From positions 1 through 64,000 of the forward strand of contig NZ_JARZAI010000026.1 in NCBI RefSeq assembly GCF_029893355.1: a stretch of 64,000 nt of DNA, in the 5' to 3' direction. Below the pieces are notes generated by a model that did no database searches, was not told the DNA's origin, and was given only the letters and a program-made list of their open reading frames with translations. Position numbers and translations under genes: made by a program. Within the stretch, counting starts at the first letter, position 1; each line of letters opens with the position of its first letter. This DNA is from Kitasatospora sp. MAA4 (GTDB lineage Bacteria; Actinomycetota; Actinomycetes; Streptomycetales; Streptomycetaceae). This document shows positions 24,255-34,198 of the stretch, one piece after another.

Positions 24255-25844
24255 ATGGCCGAGCAGCAGTCCTCCGGCGGCAGGCGTCCAGGTCGGCGCC
24301 GCTTCCTCGGGCTGGCCGGCGCCGCCGCCGCGGGTGCCGGCCTGGCGGCCTGCGGACCCGGCGGGCGCACGCCCTCCTCGGCGGCGATCGGCGTCGGGGG
24401 CGCCCCCGGCACACCCAGCGGATCCGCCTCGGCGAGCCCCACCGGCGAGGCGAGCCGCCCCGGCAACGCCGACTGGCGGATCACCAACGCGGGACCGGAC
24501 CGGGCCATCGAGGGCTGGGCCGACCGGGTGAGCGTGCTGCCGGGCGACAGCGTCGGACTGCACGTCTCCACCACCGCGCCCGGGTTCACGATCTCCGCCT
24601 ACCGGATGGGCTGGTACGGCGGCGCCCGGGCCCGCCTGGTCTGGAAGTCCGGCTCGCTGCCCGGCAGCAGGCAGCCGGCCGGCGCCGTCGACAAGAAGAC
24701 CCGGATGGTCTCCACCGCCTGGCCGAAGACCACCACCGTCGACACCGCGGGCTGGCCCGAGGGCAGCTACCTGCTGCGCCTGGACGCGGACGGCGGCGCG
24801 GGTCAGCGCTACGTCCCGCTCACCGTCCGCTCGGCGAGCACCCAGGGCAGGACCGTCATCGTCAACGCGGTCGCCACCTGGCAGGCGTACAACACCTGGG
24901 GCGGCTACAACCTCTACAACGGGCCGACCGGCGGCTACCCGACCCGCTCGCTGGTGGCCTCCTTCGACCGCCCGTACGAGGAGTACAGCGGCGCCGGGCT
25001 CTTCATGGTCTACGAGACCCCGCTGATCGCCCTGGCCGAGCGGCTCGGCCTGCCGCTCGCGTACACCACCAACATCGACCTGGCCGGCGACCCGAACCTG
25101 CTGCACGGCGCCGCCGCGATCCTGTCGCTCGGCCACGACGAGTACTGGTCGCCCGAGCAGCGCGCGAACGTCACCGCCGCCCGCGACGCCGGGACGAACC
25201 TGGCCATCCTCGGCGCCAACTGCTGCTTCCGGCGGGTGCGCTACGAGCCCTCGCCGATCGGTCCCGACCGCACGGTGGTCTGCTACAAGACCTCCTACAA
25301 GGACGACCCCGGCTTCGCCGCCGGCCACCCACCGACCAACGACTACCGGGTCGCCCCGAGCGCCGACCCGGAGAGCTCGCTGCTCGGCGTGATCTACGAC
25401 GGCTACCCGGTGGACGAGCCGTACGTGGTGACCAACCCCGGGCACTGGCTCTTCGAGGGCAGTGGCGTGCAGGCCGGCGACAGCTTCCCGCACCTGGTGG
25501 GCGTCGAGTACGACCGGGTGAACACCGGCTGGCCCACGCCCAAGCCGATCGAGATCCTGGCGCACTCCCCGGTCACCTGCGAGGGCCGCAAGAGCTTCAG
25601 CGACAGCGCGTACTACACCGTCCCCAGCGGCGCCGGCGTCTTCGCCAGCGGCACCATGCGCTGGGTGGAGGCGCTGGACGCGACCGGCGACGGCTCGTCG
25701 GGCGAGGACCACTCGATGGACGCCAAGGCCGGGGCGCTCACCCAGAAGGTCACCGAGAACCTGCTGCGGGCCTTCGCCGCCGGCCCGGCGGGCAAGGCCC
25801 ACCCGGCCCAGGACAACACCGCCGCCGTCTACGGCAAGGCATAA
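24255..25844 (+). CDS. Tat-exported lipoprotein with N,N-dimethylformamidase beta-like domain
   Basis: This 529-residue protein starts with a twin-arginine signal (RRPGRRRFLGLAGAAAAGAG) ending in LAAC, so it is probably folded before export and lipid-anchored. After a linker comes a beta-sandwich-like part (WADRVSVLPGDSVGLHVSTT). A large domain follows with ATWQAYNTWGGYNLYNG, ILSLGHDEYWSPEQRANV and GTNLAILGANCCFRRVRYE, resembling the C-terminal domain of N,N-dimethylformamidase beta subunits, a family common as orphan secreted proteins in actinobacteria. DMF hydrolysis should not be assumed because the alpha subunit is absent. The conserved HDEYW may be part of a metal or active site. It converges with the PBP gene that ends 13 bases beyond. 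Confidence 0.78.
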   Translation: MAEQQSSGGRRPGRRRFLGLAGAAAAGAGLAACGPGGRTPSSAAIGVGGAPGTPSGSASASPTGEASRPGNADWRITNAGPDRAIEGWADRVSVLPGDSVGLHVSTTAPGFTISAYRMGWYGGARARLVWKSGSLPGSRQPAGAVDKKTRMVSTAWPKTTTVDTAGWPEGSYLLRLDADGGAGQRYVPLTVRSASTQGRTVIVNAVATWQAYNTWGGYNLYNGPTGGYPTRSLVASFDRPYEEYSGAGLFMVYETPLIALAERLGLPLAYTTNIDLAGDPNLLHGAAAILSLGHDEYWSPEQRANVTAARDAGTNLAILGANCCFRRVRYEPSPIGPDRTVVCYKTSYKDDPGFAAGHPPTNDYRVAPSADPESSLLGVIYDGYPVDEPYVVTNPGHWLFEGSGVQAGDSFPHLVGVEYDRVNTGWPTPKPIEILAHSPVTCEGRKSFSDSAYYTVPSGAGVFASGTMRWVEALDATGDGSSGEDHSMDAKAGALTQKVTENLLRAFAAGPAGKAHPAQDNTAAVYGKA

Positions 25845-25856
25845 GCCCTTACGGCC

Positions 25857-27596
25857 TCAGCCCTTGTTGCCGAGCTTGAGCACCTCGGCCGCCGCCGGCG
25901 CGGCGGAGTCGGCGCCGAAGCCGCCGCCGATCACCTCGACGGAGACCGCCAGGTTGTCGCGGAACGCGGTGAACCAGCTGTTGGTGGGCTTGCCGGTGAC
26001 CTCGGCGGTGCCGGTCTTGGCGCCGATGTCGCCGCTCAGCCCGGCCATCGCCTTGACCGCGGTGCCGTCCAGGCTCGCCTGGGTGGTCCCGGCCATCAGG
26101 GTGCGCAGCTTGGCCAGCACGTCGGGGCTGAGCTGACGGGCGGCGGCGACCTGCGGGAGCCCGGCGACCAGGATCGGCTGCTTGAAGGTGCCGTTCTGGA
26201 CGGTCGCCGCGACCGAGGCCATCGCCAGCGGGTTCATCAGGACGTTGCCCTGGCCGATGTACTCGACGGCGGTCTCGTCCTTGCTCTGCCCGGCCGGCGG
26301 GACCACGCCGTCGGCGCTGGGGAAGCCGGTCTTCCAGGCCGGGCCGATGCCGAAGACGTCCTGCGCGGTGGAGGCCAGCGTGCCGGACTTGAGGGTCGCC
26401 GTCGCCTGCTTGATGAAGGCGGTGTTGCAGGAGATCGCGAAGTCGTGGGCGAAGGTGAAGTCCAGATGGTCGCCGTCGAAGTCGTTCTTGATCGTCTGGC
26501 CGGTGGTCACGGTAGCCGGGCACGGCATGGTGGCGTTCGGGTCGATCCCGGCCTCCAGCAGCGCGGTGGCGGTGATCACCTTCATCGTCGAGCCGGGGGC
26601 GTTGCGGCCCTGGAAGGCGGTGTTGAAGCCGGTGGCGGGCGCGTTGGCGACGGCCAGGATGTGCCCGGTGCTCGGCTCGACGGCGACCGCCCCGGCCGGG
26701 GTGCCCTTGGCGTACTGCTCCTTGACGGCCTGCTCGGCCGCGGCCTGGAGGGTGGCGTCGATGGTCAGCTTCAGCGGCTTGCCGGGCTTGGGGGCGGCGA
26801 CGGTGAAGAGCGACTGGGCCGCCTTCTTGCCGCTGTCGTCCGTGATCACCACGGCGGTGCCGGCGTCGGCCGGGTCGCCGGTGGGCGCACCCTGCTGGTA
26901 CTTCGCCAGGATCTGGGAGAGCGAGGGGAAGGCCGCGAGCGACTTGCCGTTGCGGTCGACGACGCTGGTCGGCGGGGCGAAGACCGGCTGGGTGGTGATG
27001 GTCTCGCCCGCGCCCAGCTGCGGGTTGATCACCGTCGGCGCCCAGTGCACGGCGGCCGTGCCGTCGCTCATCTTCACCAGGCCCAGGTAGCCGGTGTACT
27101 GCCAGACGTTGGTGGTGTTGGCGAACTCGGCCTTGGACCGGTAGCTCAGCAGCACCTGGTTGGCCGGCGCGGCCGAGGCCGAGGCGGCGGCACTGGGCGA
27201 GGGGGACGCGGAGGCGCTCGGGGCCGCAGAGGAGGACGGCGCGGCGGTGGCCGAGGCGAACGCGGCGGGCGTGGCCGGGCCGCCGGCGACCAGGGTCAGC
27301 GCGCTCGGCTTGACCTTGTCCTGGAAGGCGGTCAGCGCGGTCAGCGCGTTCTGCGGGTCGTCGGTCAGCTGCGAGGCACCGGCCAGGTCGCCCTTGGCCC
27401 AGTCGGCCAGGAAGGCGGCTGCCCCGCTGGCCGCGAGGTCCGCGGACGGCGCCTCGGCGACCACCGTGCGGGCCTTGGGGCCCTTGGTGCCGCTCTTGGA
27501 GTCCGAGCCGACCAGGGTGTAGGCGCCGTACCCGCCGGCTCCGACCATCGCGACCAGGACGGAGCTGACGATGGCAGTCTTCGCGCCGTTGCGCAT
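25857..27596 (-). CDS. Penicillin-binding protein with NTF2-like (MecA_N-type) domain
   Basis: This 579-residue protein starts at ATG 27596. It has one N-terminal membrane anchor (AIVSSVLVAMVGAGGYGAYT), then an NTF2-like domain interrupted by a Ser/Ala/Pro-rich insertion (~115-150). The transpeptidase domain has STMK (in APGSTMKVITATA), SCN (ISCNTAFIKQ) and KTG (GAKTGTAEVTG). The layout is that of class B PBPs such as MecA-like low-affinity enzymes and Streptomyces orphan PBPs, so it cross-links peptidoglycan and may contribute to beta-lactam tolerance; the latter is inference. A longer upstream frame overlaps the O-mannosyltransferase gene and is spurious. Two PBPs and a SEDS protein lie within 8 kb. 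Confidence 0.92.
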   Translation of the reverse strand: MRNGAKTAIVSSVLVAMVGAGGYGAYTLVGSDSKSGTKGPKARTVVAEAPSADLAASGAAAFLADWAKGDLAGASQLTDDPQNALTALTAFQDKVKPSALTLVAGGPATPAAFASATAAPSSSAAPSASASPSPSAAASASAAPANQVLLSYRSKAEFANTTNVWQYTGYLGLVKMSDGTAAVHWAPTVINPQLGAGETITTQPVFAPPTSVVDRNGKSLAAFPSLSQILAKYQQGAPTGDPADAGTAVVITDDSGKKAAQSLFTVAAPKPGKPLKLTIDATLQAAAEQAVKEQYAKGTPAGAVAVEPSTGHILAVANAPATGFNTAFQGRNAPGSTMKVITATALLEAGIDPNATMPCPATVTTGQTIKNDFDGDHLDFTFAHDFAISCNTAFIKQATATLKSGTLASTAQDVFGIGPAWKTGFPSADGVVPPAGQSKDETAVEYIGQGNVLMNPLAMASVAATVQNGTFKQPILVAGLPQVAAARQLSPDVLAKLRTLMAGTTQASLDGTAVKAMAGLSGDIGAKTGTAEVTGKPTNSWFTAFRDNLAVSVEVIGGGFGADSAAPAAAEVLKLGNKG

Positions 27597-27721
27597 GGTG
27601 GTGGTCCCCCTGGGGTATCCGGACGGTCGGCCGTCAGGACAGCCTAAACGGGTGATTCCGTGCACCCACGAAAGGGCACGCACTCGTGACAGAGCTGGTA
27701 CACGGGCCGCGGGGGCGGGAT

Positions 27722-29578
27722 TCAGATCCAGCTGGTGAACCACATCCGGTTGTTCCAGTCCTGCCAGGGGATGGTCTGGCCGGTGTAGAGCGGGAAGAAG
27801 TACAGGAAGTTCCACATCACCGCGAGCACCAGCGCCCCGGCGGCCACGCCGCCCACCGTGCGCCGCTCGCGGGTCGCCGTGGCGGGTCCGATCATCGCCC
27901 CGATCAGCATGGTCACCGCCAGCACCAGGAACGGCACGAAGGCGACCGCGTAGAAGAGGAAGATGGTCCGCTGCTGGTACTCGAACCACGGCAGGTACCC
28001 GGCGCCGAGCCCGCAGAGCACCGCGCCCGCCCGCCAGTCGCGCCGCAGCGCCCAGCGGTAGAGGCAGTAGAGCAGCGCGACGAGCCCGGCCCACCAGAGG
28101 ATCGGCGTGCCGATCGCGAGCACCTCGGCGGCGCACTGGTTGGCCTTGCAGCCGCTGATCCCGAGCTTGGGGGACTCGTAGTAGAAGGAGACGGGTCGGC
28201 CGAGCAGCAGCCAGCTCCACGGGTTGGACTGGTAGATGTGCGGGCTGTGCAGGTTGATATTGAAGTCGTACATCTGGCCGTGGTAGTGCCAGAGCGAGCG
28301 CAGTGCGGCCGGCACCCAGGTCATGTCCACCTGGAACGGCATCCGTACCTTGCCCAGCACCGGCAGCGAGACGAACTCCGACGAGAGACCGGCCCGGTGC
28401 GCCGCCCAGTCCCTGCCGTACCCGCCCTTGCCGGGCACGTCGCTGCTGGCCAGCCAGCCGGCCCAGGAGGAGATGTAGACGACCACCGCGGCGACCACGA
28501 TCGAGGCGAAGGCCGGCAGGCCGTCGCGCAGGGCCGCCGACCAGTGCGAGCGCCGGCCGCCGGCCAGTCGCCGCGCCCCCGCGTCCCAGAAGACCGTCAG
28601 CAGACCGAAGAAGGCGGCCACGTACATCCCGCTCCACTTGGTGGAGCAGGCCAGGCCGACGCAGACCCCGGCGGCCAGCCGGTACGGCCGCCAGCCCAGC
28701 CGCATCGTGTGGGCGAGCAGCGCGTCGGGGCCGTCCGGGAGCAGTCGGGCGATCCTGGCCCGGGTGTGGTCGCGATCGATCAGCAGGAAGCCGAAGGCGG
28801 CCAGGATCCAGAACATGACGATCAGGTCGAGCAGCGAGGTCCGGCTCATCACGAAGTGCAGGCCGTCCACCGAGAGCAGCAGCCCGGCCACGCACCCCAG
28901 CAGGGTGGAGCGGAACAGCCGGCGGCCGATCCGGGCGATCATCAGGATCGACAGGGTGCCCAGCACGGCGAGCATGAACCGCCAGCCGAACGGGTGCATC
29001 CCGAACAGCTGCTCACCCACTCCTATGATCCACTTCCCGACCGGCGGGTGGACGATGAAGGACGGGTCGCTCTGGTACGGGATCGGCTGATGCGGCGTCA
29101 GCAGCTGGGAGTTGGCGTTCTCGGGCCAGTTGGTCTCGTAGCCGCCCCGCCAGAGCGCGTAGGCGTCCTTGGCGTAGTACGTCTCGTCGAAGATGACCGC
29201 GTTCGGGCCGCCCAGGTTGGTGAACCGCAGCACGCCGCCGAACAGTGCCACCGCCAGCGGGCCCAGCCAGCCCGACCAGCGGCAGAGCCAGCTCCACAGC
29301 CCGGCGGGCAGCCGCACGCCGAACCGTGCCAGCAGCAGCGAGGGCGCCACGACGTCGGGCGTCACCCCCGGGCCGTCCGGCATCGGCGGCACCAGCCGCT
29401 CGGCGAAGGGGGTCCGGTCGGGCGCGCGGTAGCCGAGGCCGGCCAGCCGACCGGACCAGCCGCCGCGTACCGGCCGTTCTGACGCGCCGTCCGGTCGCGG
29501 CGCCGGCACGCCGGATGCCGCCGGGGCCGGAGTGGTCTCCACCACCACCGCTGTCTCTGCTGCCGTCTCGCCACTCAC
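27722..29578 (-). CDS. pmt: Dolichyl-phosphate-mannose--protein mannosyltransferase (Pmt, GT39)
   Basis: This encodes about 618 residues from GTG 29578; longer frames beyond it have no coding character and overlap the rsmI promoter. The first extracytoplasmic loop carries FDETYYAKDAYALWRGGYET, with the DE pair essential in GT39 enzymes. SDPSFIVHPPVGKWIIGVGE and GWRFMLAVLGTLSILMI follow, and the C-terminal helices include WQDWNNRMWF. About eleven membrane segments can be counted. It transfers mannose from polyprenyl phosphate to Ser/Thr of proteins crossing the membrane. In Streptomyces this enzyme glycosylates lipoproteins and the phage phiC31 receptor pathway depends on it (established knowledge). 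It diverges from rsmI, as I recall for this order. Confidence 0.93.
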   Translation of the reverse strand: MSGETAAETAVVVETTPAPAASGVPAPRPDGASERPVRGGWSGRLAGLGYRAPDRTPFAERLVPPMPDGPGVTPDVVAPSLLLARFGVRLPAGLWSWLCRWSGWLGPLAVALFGGVLRFTNLGGPNAVIFDETYYAKDAYALWRGGYETNWPENANSQLLTPHQPIPYQSDPSFIVHPPVGKWIIGVGEQLFGMHPFGWRFMLAVLGTLSILMIARIGRRLFRSTLLGCVAGLLLSVDGLHFVMSRTSLLDLIVMFWILAAFGFLLIDRDHTRARIARLLPDGPDALLAHTMRLGWRPYRLAAGVCVGLACSTKWSGMYVAAFFGLLTVFWDAGARRLAGGRRSHWSAALRDGLPAFASIVVAAVVVYISSWAGWLASSDVPGKGGYGRDWAAHRAGLSSEFVSLPVLGKVRMPFQVDMTWVPAALRSLWHYHGQMYDFNINLHSPHIYQSNPWSWLLLGRPVSFYYESPKLGISGCKANQCAAEVLAIGTPILWWAGLVALLYCLYRWALRRDWRAGAVLCGLGAGYLPWFEYQQRTIFLFYAVAFVPFLVLAVTMLIGAMIGPATATRERRTVGGVAAGALVLAVMWNFLYFFPLYTGQTIPWQDWNNRMWFTSWI

Positions 29579-29672
29579 CCGCACATCGTAGGGGCGGGTC
29601 CTGAAAGCAGAACCCCGCCCCGGGAAGCTGCCCGGTTCGCGACCTTTCTCCGTGCGCTGCGAGGATGGGCGG

Positions 29673-30530
29673 GTGACAGGTGTACTGGTGTTGGCAGGAA
29701 CTCCCATCGGCGACGTCTCGGACGCCCCGCCCCGACTGATCGCCGAACTCGGCTCGGCGGACGTGATCGCGGCCGAGGACACCCGACGGCTGCGCCGGCT
29801 CACCCAGGCGCTCGGCGTCACGCCGACCGGACGGGTGCTCTCCTACTTCGAGGGCAACGAGGTCGGCCGCACCCCAGAACTGGTCGAGGCGCTCGTCGGC
29901 GGCGCCCGGGTGCTGCTGGTGACGGACGCCGGGATGCCCTCGGTCTCCGACCCCGGCTACCGCCTGGTGGCCGCCGCCGTCGCCGCGGACATCAAGGTCA
30001 CCGCGGTGCCCGGCCCGTCCGCGGTGCTCACCGCGCTGGCCCTGTCCGGGCTGCCGGTGGACCGCTTCACCTTCGAGGGCTTCCTGCCGCGCAAGGCCGG
30101 CGACCGGGCCCGGCAGCTCGCCGAGGTCGCCGCCGAACCGCGCACCATGGTCTTCTTCGAGGCCCCGCACCGGATCGCCGAGGCGCTCGACGCGATGGCG
30201 GAGGCGTTCGGCGCGGACCGCCCCGCCGCGGTCTGCCGGGAGCTGACCAAGACCTACGAGGAGATCAAGCGCGGCCCGATCGGCGAGTTGGCCGCCTGGG
30301 CCGCCGACGGCGTGCGCGGCGAGATCACCGTGGTGGTCGCCGGCGCTCCGCCGGCCGCTCCGCAGGAGCTGGGCCCGGCCGAGCTGGCCCGCCGGGTCAC
30401 CGTACGGGAGGAGGCCGGGGAGAGCCGCAAGGAGGCCATCGCGGCGGTCGCCGCCGACCTGGGCCTGCCCAAGCGCGAGGTCTTCGACGCGGTGGTGGCG
30501 GCCAAGACCGGCGCGAAGAGCGCCGGCTGA
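29673..30530 (+). CDS. rsmI: 16S rRNA (cytidine(1402)-2'-O)-methyltransferase
   Basis: This 285-residue SAM-dependent methylase modifies the ribose of C1402 in the 30S decoding centre. GTG 29673 begins VTGVLVLAGTPIGDVSDAPP, the conserved start of RsmI; the longer frame adds unsupported residues. The SAM-binding segments are ADVIAAEDTRR, LLVTDAGMPSVSDPGYRLV and TAVPGPSAVLTALALSGLP. It also has RFTFEGFLPRK and FFEAPHRI, both typical of RsmI. Length and motif order are normal. It diverges from pmt with a 94-base gap. Confidence 0.95.
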   Translation: MTGVLVLAGTPIGDVSDAPPRLIAELGSADVIAAEDTRRLRRLTQALGVTPTGRVLSYFEGNEVGRTPELVEALVGGARVLLVTDAGMPSVSDPGYRLVAAAVAADIKVTAVPGPSAVLTALALSGLPVDRFTFEGFLPRKAGDRARQLAEVAAEPRTMVFFEAPHRIAEALDAMAEAFGADRPAAVCRELTKTYEEIKRGPIGELAAWAADGVRGEITVVVAGAPPAAPQELGPAELARRVTVREEAGESRKEAIAAVAADLGLPKREVFDAVVAAKTGAKSAG

Positions 30531-30813
30531 GGCGGTGCCTCTCGCGGCGCACGCGCGTACGGTGGGAGGAAGGCGCCGCCCCGCGTACGCCGGTGACGAG
30601 TCGATCCGACGTGCGCCGTGAGCGCCTGCGAAAAGGTAAAGCGAAGCCCCCGTAAACCCCTGCTGAGCTGCGGTTTCGAGGGGTCTTCGTACAGGAATCC
30701 CCAACACCGGGCCAAGTCTCGGCAAGCCGGGCATCGCCGCAGACCGCCTGGGCATTCCATCGGATGGAAAGACCCGCACCGGACGAACGTCCGGCGGGCG
30801 CTGGGAGACCGCG

Positions 30814-31305
30814 ATGAGCGAGACAATCGGTAGCCCTCTGGGCGGCACGCCGCTGACCGGCCTCAAGGAGGCCGCGGACGAGGACCGTGCCCCCAACCCC
30901 GGACCCGGCGGCCCGACGGCCCGGCCCTCCATGGCCGCCATGGCGGAGCGGCCGCGACCGAGGGCCGAGACGGTCCGGGAGGCCTACTCCTTCGCCTGCC
31001 TGAGCTGTGCCTACGGCTGGGAGCAGGCGTACGACATCGAGCACTACCGGGCGAGCGACGGCCACACGGTGATCCAGTACCACGCCAACGGCGTCCGGGT
31101 GCCCTCGCCGCTGCTCCAGCCGAGCTGTCCGGGGTGCGGCGGTCACACGGTGCGGATCATGCGGGCCGGCCGGGTCGCCTCGGCCGAGCACTCCTCGCAC
31201 TCCGCCCCCGGCTACGCCGCGCACGGCGAGCCGGCCCCGATCACCGACCAGGCGCCGCCCGCGGTGCGCGGGCACTGGTACCAGTTCTGGCTGCCGAAGC
31301 CGTAG
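30814..31305 (+). CDS. Conserved hypothetical protein with zinc-ribbon-like cysteines
   Basis: This 163-residue protein has a disordered Gly/Pro-rich first third, then CLSCAYGWEQAYDIEHY and CPGCGGHTVRIM. The two C-x-x-C pairs about 45 residues apart are likely to bind one zinc ion. It ends HWYQFWLPKP. I recall similar proteins in Streptomyces next to rsmI and tatD, always without assigned function. There is no signal peptide. ATG 30814 follows GGGAG at seven to eight bases. The 283 bases upstream hold no gene that I can see and probably contain its promoter. Confidence 0.75.
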   Translation: MSETIGSPLGGTPLTGLKEAADEDRAPNPGPGGPTARPSMAAMAERPRPRAETVREAYSFACLSCAYGWEQAYDIEHYRASDGHTVIQYHANGVRVPSPLLQPSCPGCGGHTVRIMRAGRVASAEHSSHSAPGYAAHGEPAPITDQAPPAVRGHWYQFWLPKP

Positions 31306-31372
31306 CCCCGGCCCTTGTCGGCGCCGCCCTCGCACCCCAGGTGGTCCGAGGGCGGCGCTAGGCTGGGTGACC

Positions 31373-32260
31373 ATGGCTGCCAAGGACGTCGACCGCGCAA
31401 CCCCGCCCCCGCTGCCCGCTCCGCTCGCGGTGGCGGTGGCCGACTCGCACACCCACCTGGACATGCAGTCCGGCACCCCGGCCGAGAGCCTGGCCAAGGC
31501 GGCCTCGGTGGGCGTGAGCACCGTCGTCCAGGTCGGCTGCGACCTGCCCAGCTCGCGCTGGGCCGCGGAGCTGGCCGCCGAGTACGAGCAGGTGCACGCG
31601 GCCGTCGCGCTGCACCCCAACGAGGCGCCGCGGCTGGTGCTGGGCGACGGCGACGGCTGGTCCGGGCAGAGCAGGACCGCCGGCGGGTCGTCGGCGCTGG
31701 ACGAGGCGCTGGCCGAGATCGACCGGCTGGCGGCGCTGCCGCAGGTCCGGGCCGTCGGCGAGACCGGCCTGGACTACTTCCGCACCGGCCCGGAGGGCGT
31801 GGACATCCAGAAGGAGTCCTTCCGCCGGCACATCGAGATCGCCAAGCGGCACGGCAAGGCCCTGGTGATCCACGACCGGGACGCCCACGAGGACGTCATC
31901 GCGCTGCTGCTCGCCGAGGGCGCTCCCGAGCGGACGATCTTCCACTGCTTCTCCGGCGACGCCGAGATGGCCAAGATCTGCGCCGAGCACGGCTGGTACC
32001 TGTCCTTCGCCGGGCCGGTCACCTTCAAGGCCAACCAGCCGCTGCGCGACGCGTTGGCCGTCACCCCGCCGGACCGGGTGCTGGTCGAGACCGACGCGCC
32101 GTTCCTCACCCCGCACCCGTACCGCGGCCGCCCCAACGCGCCATACCTGATCCCGGTCACACTGCGGGCGATGGCGCTGTCGCTGGGCCTGGGGGAGGAC
32201 GAACTCGCCACCGCCGTCGCGGCGAACACCGCGCGTGCCTTCGGGTACGGGCAGGCCTGA
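31373..32260 (+). CDS. tatD: TatD-family metal-dependent DNase/hydrolase
   Basis: This 295-residue TIM-barrel enzyme has the metal ligands of the family: DSHTHLDM near the start (H-x-H-x-D), the Glu in [29 protein letters not shown] and [17 protein letters not shown] near the C terminus. TatD proteins are 3'-5' exonucleases involved in DNA repair and turnover. ATG 31373 is preferred; a GTG at 31367 is also in frame. It ends 26 bases before ksgA. In other actinobacteria, including Mycobacterium and S. coelicolor as I recall, rpfB lies between tatD and ksgA, and it is missing here. Confidence 0.94.
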   Translation: MAAKDVDRATPPPLPAPLAVAVADSHTHLDMQSGTPAESLAKAASVGVSTVVQVGCDLPSSRWAAELAAEYEQVHAAVALHPNEAPRLVLGDGDGWSGQSRTAGGSSALDEALAEIDRLAALPQVRAVGETGLDYFRTGPEGVDIQKESFRRHIEIAKRHGKALVIHDRDAHEDVIALLLAEGAPERTIFHCFSGDAEMAKICAEHGWYLSFAGPVTFKANQPLRDALAVTPPDRVLVETDAPFLTPHPYRGRPNAPYLIPVTLRAMALSLGLGEDELATAVAANTARAFGYGQA

Positions 32261-32286
32261 TCGCCCGGCGCCCGTATCCTTACCCG

Positions 32287-33168
32287 GTGAGCACCACCGA
32301 TCCCACCCCCGACACTGTCCTTCTGGGCGCCTCCGACATCCGGGAGCTGGCCGCGACCCTCGGGGTCCGGCCGACCAAGCAGCGCGGACAGAACTTCGTG
32401 ATCGACGGCAACACGGTGCGCCGCATCGTGCGTGCCGCCGAGGTGACCGCCGAGGACGCCGTGGTCGAGGTCGGCCCCGGGCTCGGCTCGCTGACCCTGG
32501 CGCTGCTGGACGTCGCCGCGCACGTCACCGCCGTGGAGATCGACCCGCTGCTCGCCCAGCACCTGCCGACCACCGTCGCCGCCCGGCTGCCCGCGCGCGC
32601 CAAGGACTTCGACCTGGTCCTGAGCGACGCGATGGAGGTCACCGAGCTGCCCGGCCCGGCGCCGACCGCGCTGGTCGCCAACCTGCCCTACAACGTCGCC
32701 GTCCCGGTGCTGCTGCACATGCTGGCCACCTTCCCCAGCATCGAGCGCTCGCTGGTGATGGTGCAGTCCGAGGTCGCCGACCGGCTCGCCGCCAAGCCCG
32801 GCAACAAGGTCTACGGCGTGCCGTCGGTCAAGGCCAACTGGTACGCCCAGGTCAAGCGCGCAGGTGCGATCGGCCGCAACGTCTTCTGGCCCGCGCCGAA
32901 CGTCGACTCCGGCCTGGTCTCGCTGATCCGCCGCGACCCGCCGGTCACCACCGCCACCCGTCGCGAGGTCTTCGCCGTCGTCGACGCCGCCTTCGCCCAG
33001 CGCCGCAAGACGCTGCGTGCGGCGCTGGCCGGCTGGGCAGGCTCGCCGGCCGCCGCCGAGGAGGCCCTGGCGGCCGCCGGCATCGACCACAAGCTGCGCG
33101 GCGAGATGCTCACGGTGGAGCAGTTCGCCGCGATCGCCGAGCACAAGCCGAAGGCGCCGGTGCTGTGA
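32287..33168 (+). CDS. rsmA: 16S rRNA dimethyladenosine transferase KsgA/RsmA
   Basis: This 293-residue SAM-dependent enzyme dimethylates A1518 and A1519 of 16S rRNA in late 30S assembly. Motifs are [20 protein letters not shown], the SAM loop [27 protein letters not shown], and the catalytic [18 protein letters not shown] (N-L-P-Y). C-terminal [17 protein letters not shown] and [10 protein letters not shown] are typical. It starts at GTG 32287. Its TGA overlaps the ispE GTG (GTGA), so the two are translationally coupled. Confidence 0.96.
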   Translation: MSTTDPTPDTVLLGASDIRELAATLGVRPTKQRGQNFVIDGNTVRRIVRAAEVTAEDAVVEVGPGLGSLTLALLDVAAHVTAVEIDPLLAQHLPTTVAARLPARAKDFDLVLSDAMEVTELPGPAPTALVANLPYNVAVPVLLHMLATFPSIERSLVMVQSEVADRLAAKPGNKVYGVPSVKANWYAQVKRAGAIGRNVFWPAPNVDSGLVSLIRRDPPVTTATRREVFAVVDAAFAQRRKTLRAALAGWAGSPAAAEEALAAAGIDHKLRGEMLTVEQFAAIAEHKPKAPVL

Positions 33169-34109
33169 CTCCTCGTTCGGTGGTCACGGTGCGGGTGCCC
33201 GCGAAGGTCAACGTGCAGCTGGCCGTAGGCGGCCGCCGAGCGGACGGGTTCCACGAGCTCGCCAACGTCTTCTTCGCCGTCGCCCTCGGCGACCTGGTGA
33301 CCGCCTCGCCCGGCAGCCCCGGCAGCGGCGTGATGCTGACCTGCGCCGGGCCGGACGCCGACCTCGTCCCGCTGGACGACAGCAACCTCGCCGCCCGGGC
33401 CGCCCACCTGCTGGCCGCCCACCACGGCGTCGAGGCGGACGTCCGGCTGCACATCGCCAAGGAGATCCCGGTGGCCGGCGGGATGGCCGGCGGCAGCGCC
33501 GACGGTGCCGCCGCGCTGGTCGCCTGCGACGCGCTCTGGGAGCTCGCCACCCCGCTGCCGGTGCTGCTGGCGCTCGCCGCGGAACTCGGCTCGGACGTCC
33601 CGTTCGCGCTGCTCGGCGGCGTTGCCCTGGGCCGCGGCCGGGGCGAGCTGCTCACCCCCGTGCCGGTCGACGGCACCTTCCACTGGGTTTTCGCGGTCGC
33701 CGACGGCGGCCTCTCCACGCCCGCCGTCTTCCACGAGTGCGACCGCCTGCGCGACGAGGCCGGGACGGGCTCCGCCGACAGCGACGTCCCCGCGCCCGAG
33801 GCCGACCCGGCGCTGCTCGCGGCGCTGGCCGGCGGCGACGCCGTCGCGCTGGCCGCCGCGCTCGGCAACGACCTGCAGGCCGCCGCGCTCTCGCTGCGCC
33901 CGGCGCTGGCGGCCACCCTGCGGGCCGGTGCCGAGGCCGGGGCGCTCGGGGTGCTGGTCTCCGGGTCCGGACCGACCTGCGCCTTCCTCGCCAAGGACGC
34001 CGAAGCCGCCGAGGCGGTCGCGAGCGCGCTGCGGGCCTCCGGGACCTGCCGGGCGGCGCACGCCACCTACGGGCCGGTCGCGGGCGCGGAGGTTCTGCCG
34101 CAGGCGTGA
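33165..34109 (+). CDS. ispE: 4-diphosphocytidyl-2-C-methyl-D-erythritol kinase
   Basis: This 314-residue GHMP kinase phosphorylates CDP-ME in the MEP isoprenoid pathway. It has the substrate-binding start [20 protein letters not shown], the glycine-rich ATP loop [20 protein letters not shown] and the third motif [13 protein letters not shown]. The GTG start overlaps the ksgA stop by the GTGA tetranucleotide, as usual for this order. Its product feeds undecaprenyl phosphate and hence the wall-building enzymes elsewhere in the window. Confidence 0.95.
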   Translation: MTPRSVVTVRVPAKVNVQLAVGGRRADGFHELANVFFAVALGDLVTASPGSPGSGVMLTCAGPDADLVPLDDSNLAARAAHLLAAHHGVEADVRLHIAKEIPVAGGMAGGSADGAAALVACDALWELATPLPVLLALAAELGSDVPFALLGGVALGRGRGELLTPVPVDGTFHWVFAVADGGLSTPAVFHECDRLRDEAGTGSADSDVPAPEADPALLAALAGGDAVALAAALGNDLQAAALSLRPALAATLRAGAEAGALGVLVSGSGPTCAFLAKDAEAAEAVASALRASGTCRAAHATYGPVAGAEVLPQA

Positions 34110-34198
34110 GTCGGGGCGATCCCGGTGCGGCCGGGGAGTCTGTCGGCGCCGACTACTCTTGGGAGATCCAGTCCACCGATCCCAGGAGCGCAGCGCAC

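Noticed and set aside
30531-30813. A structured leader or riboswitch before the zinc-ribbon gene
   Set aside because: A lower-G+C stretch with some pairing is present, but I could not fit it to the c-di-AMP, cobalamin or SAM riboswitch patterns I know.
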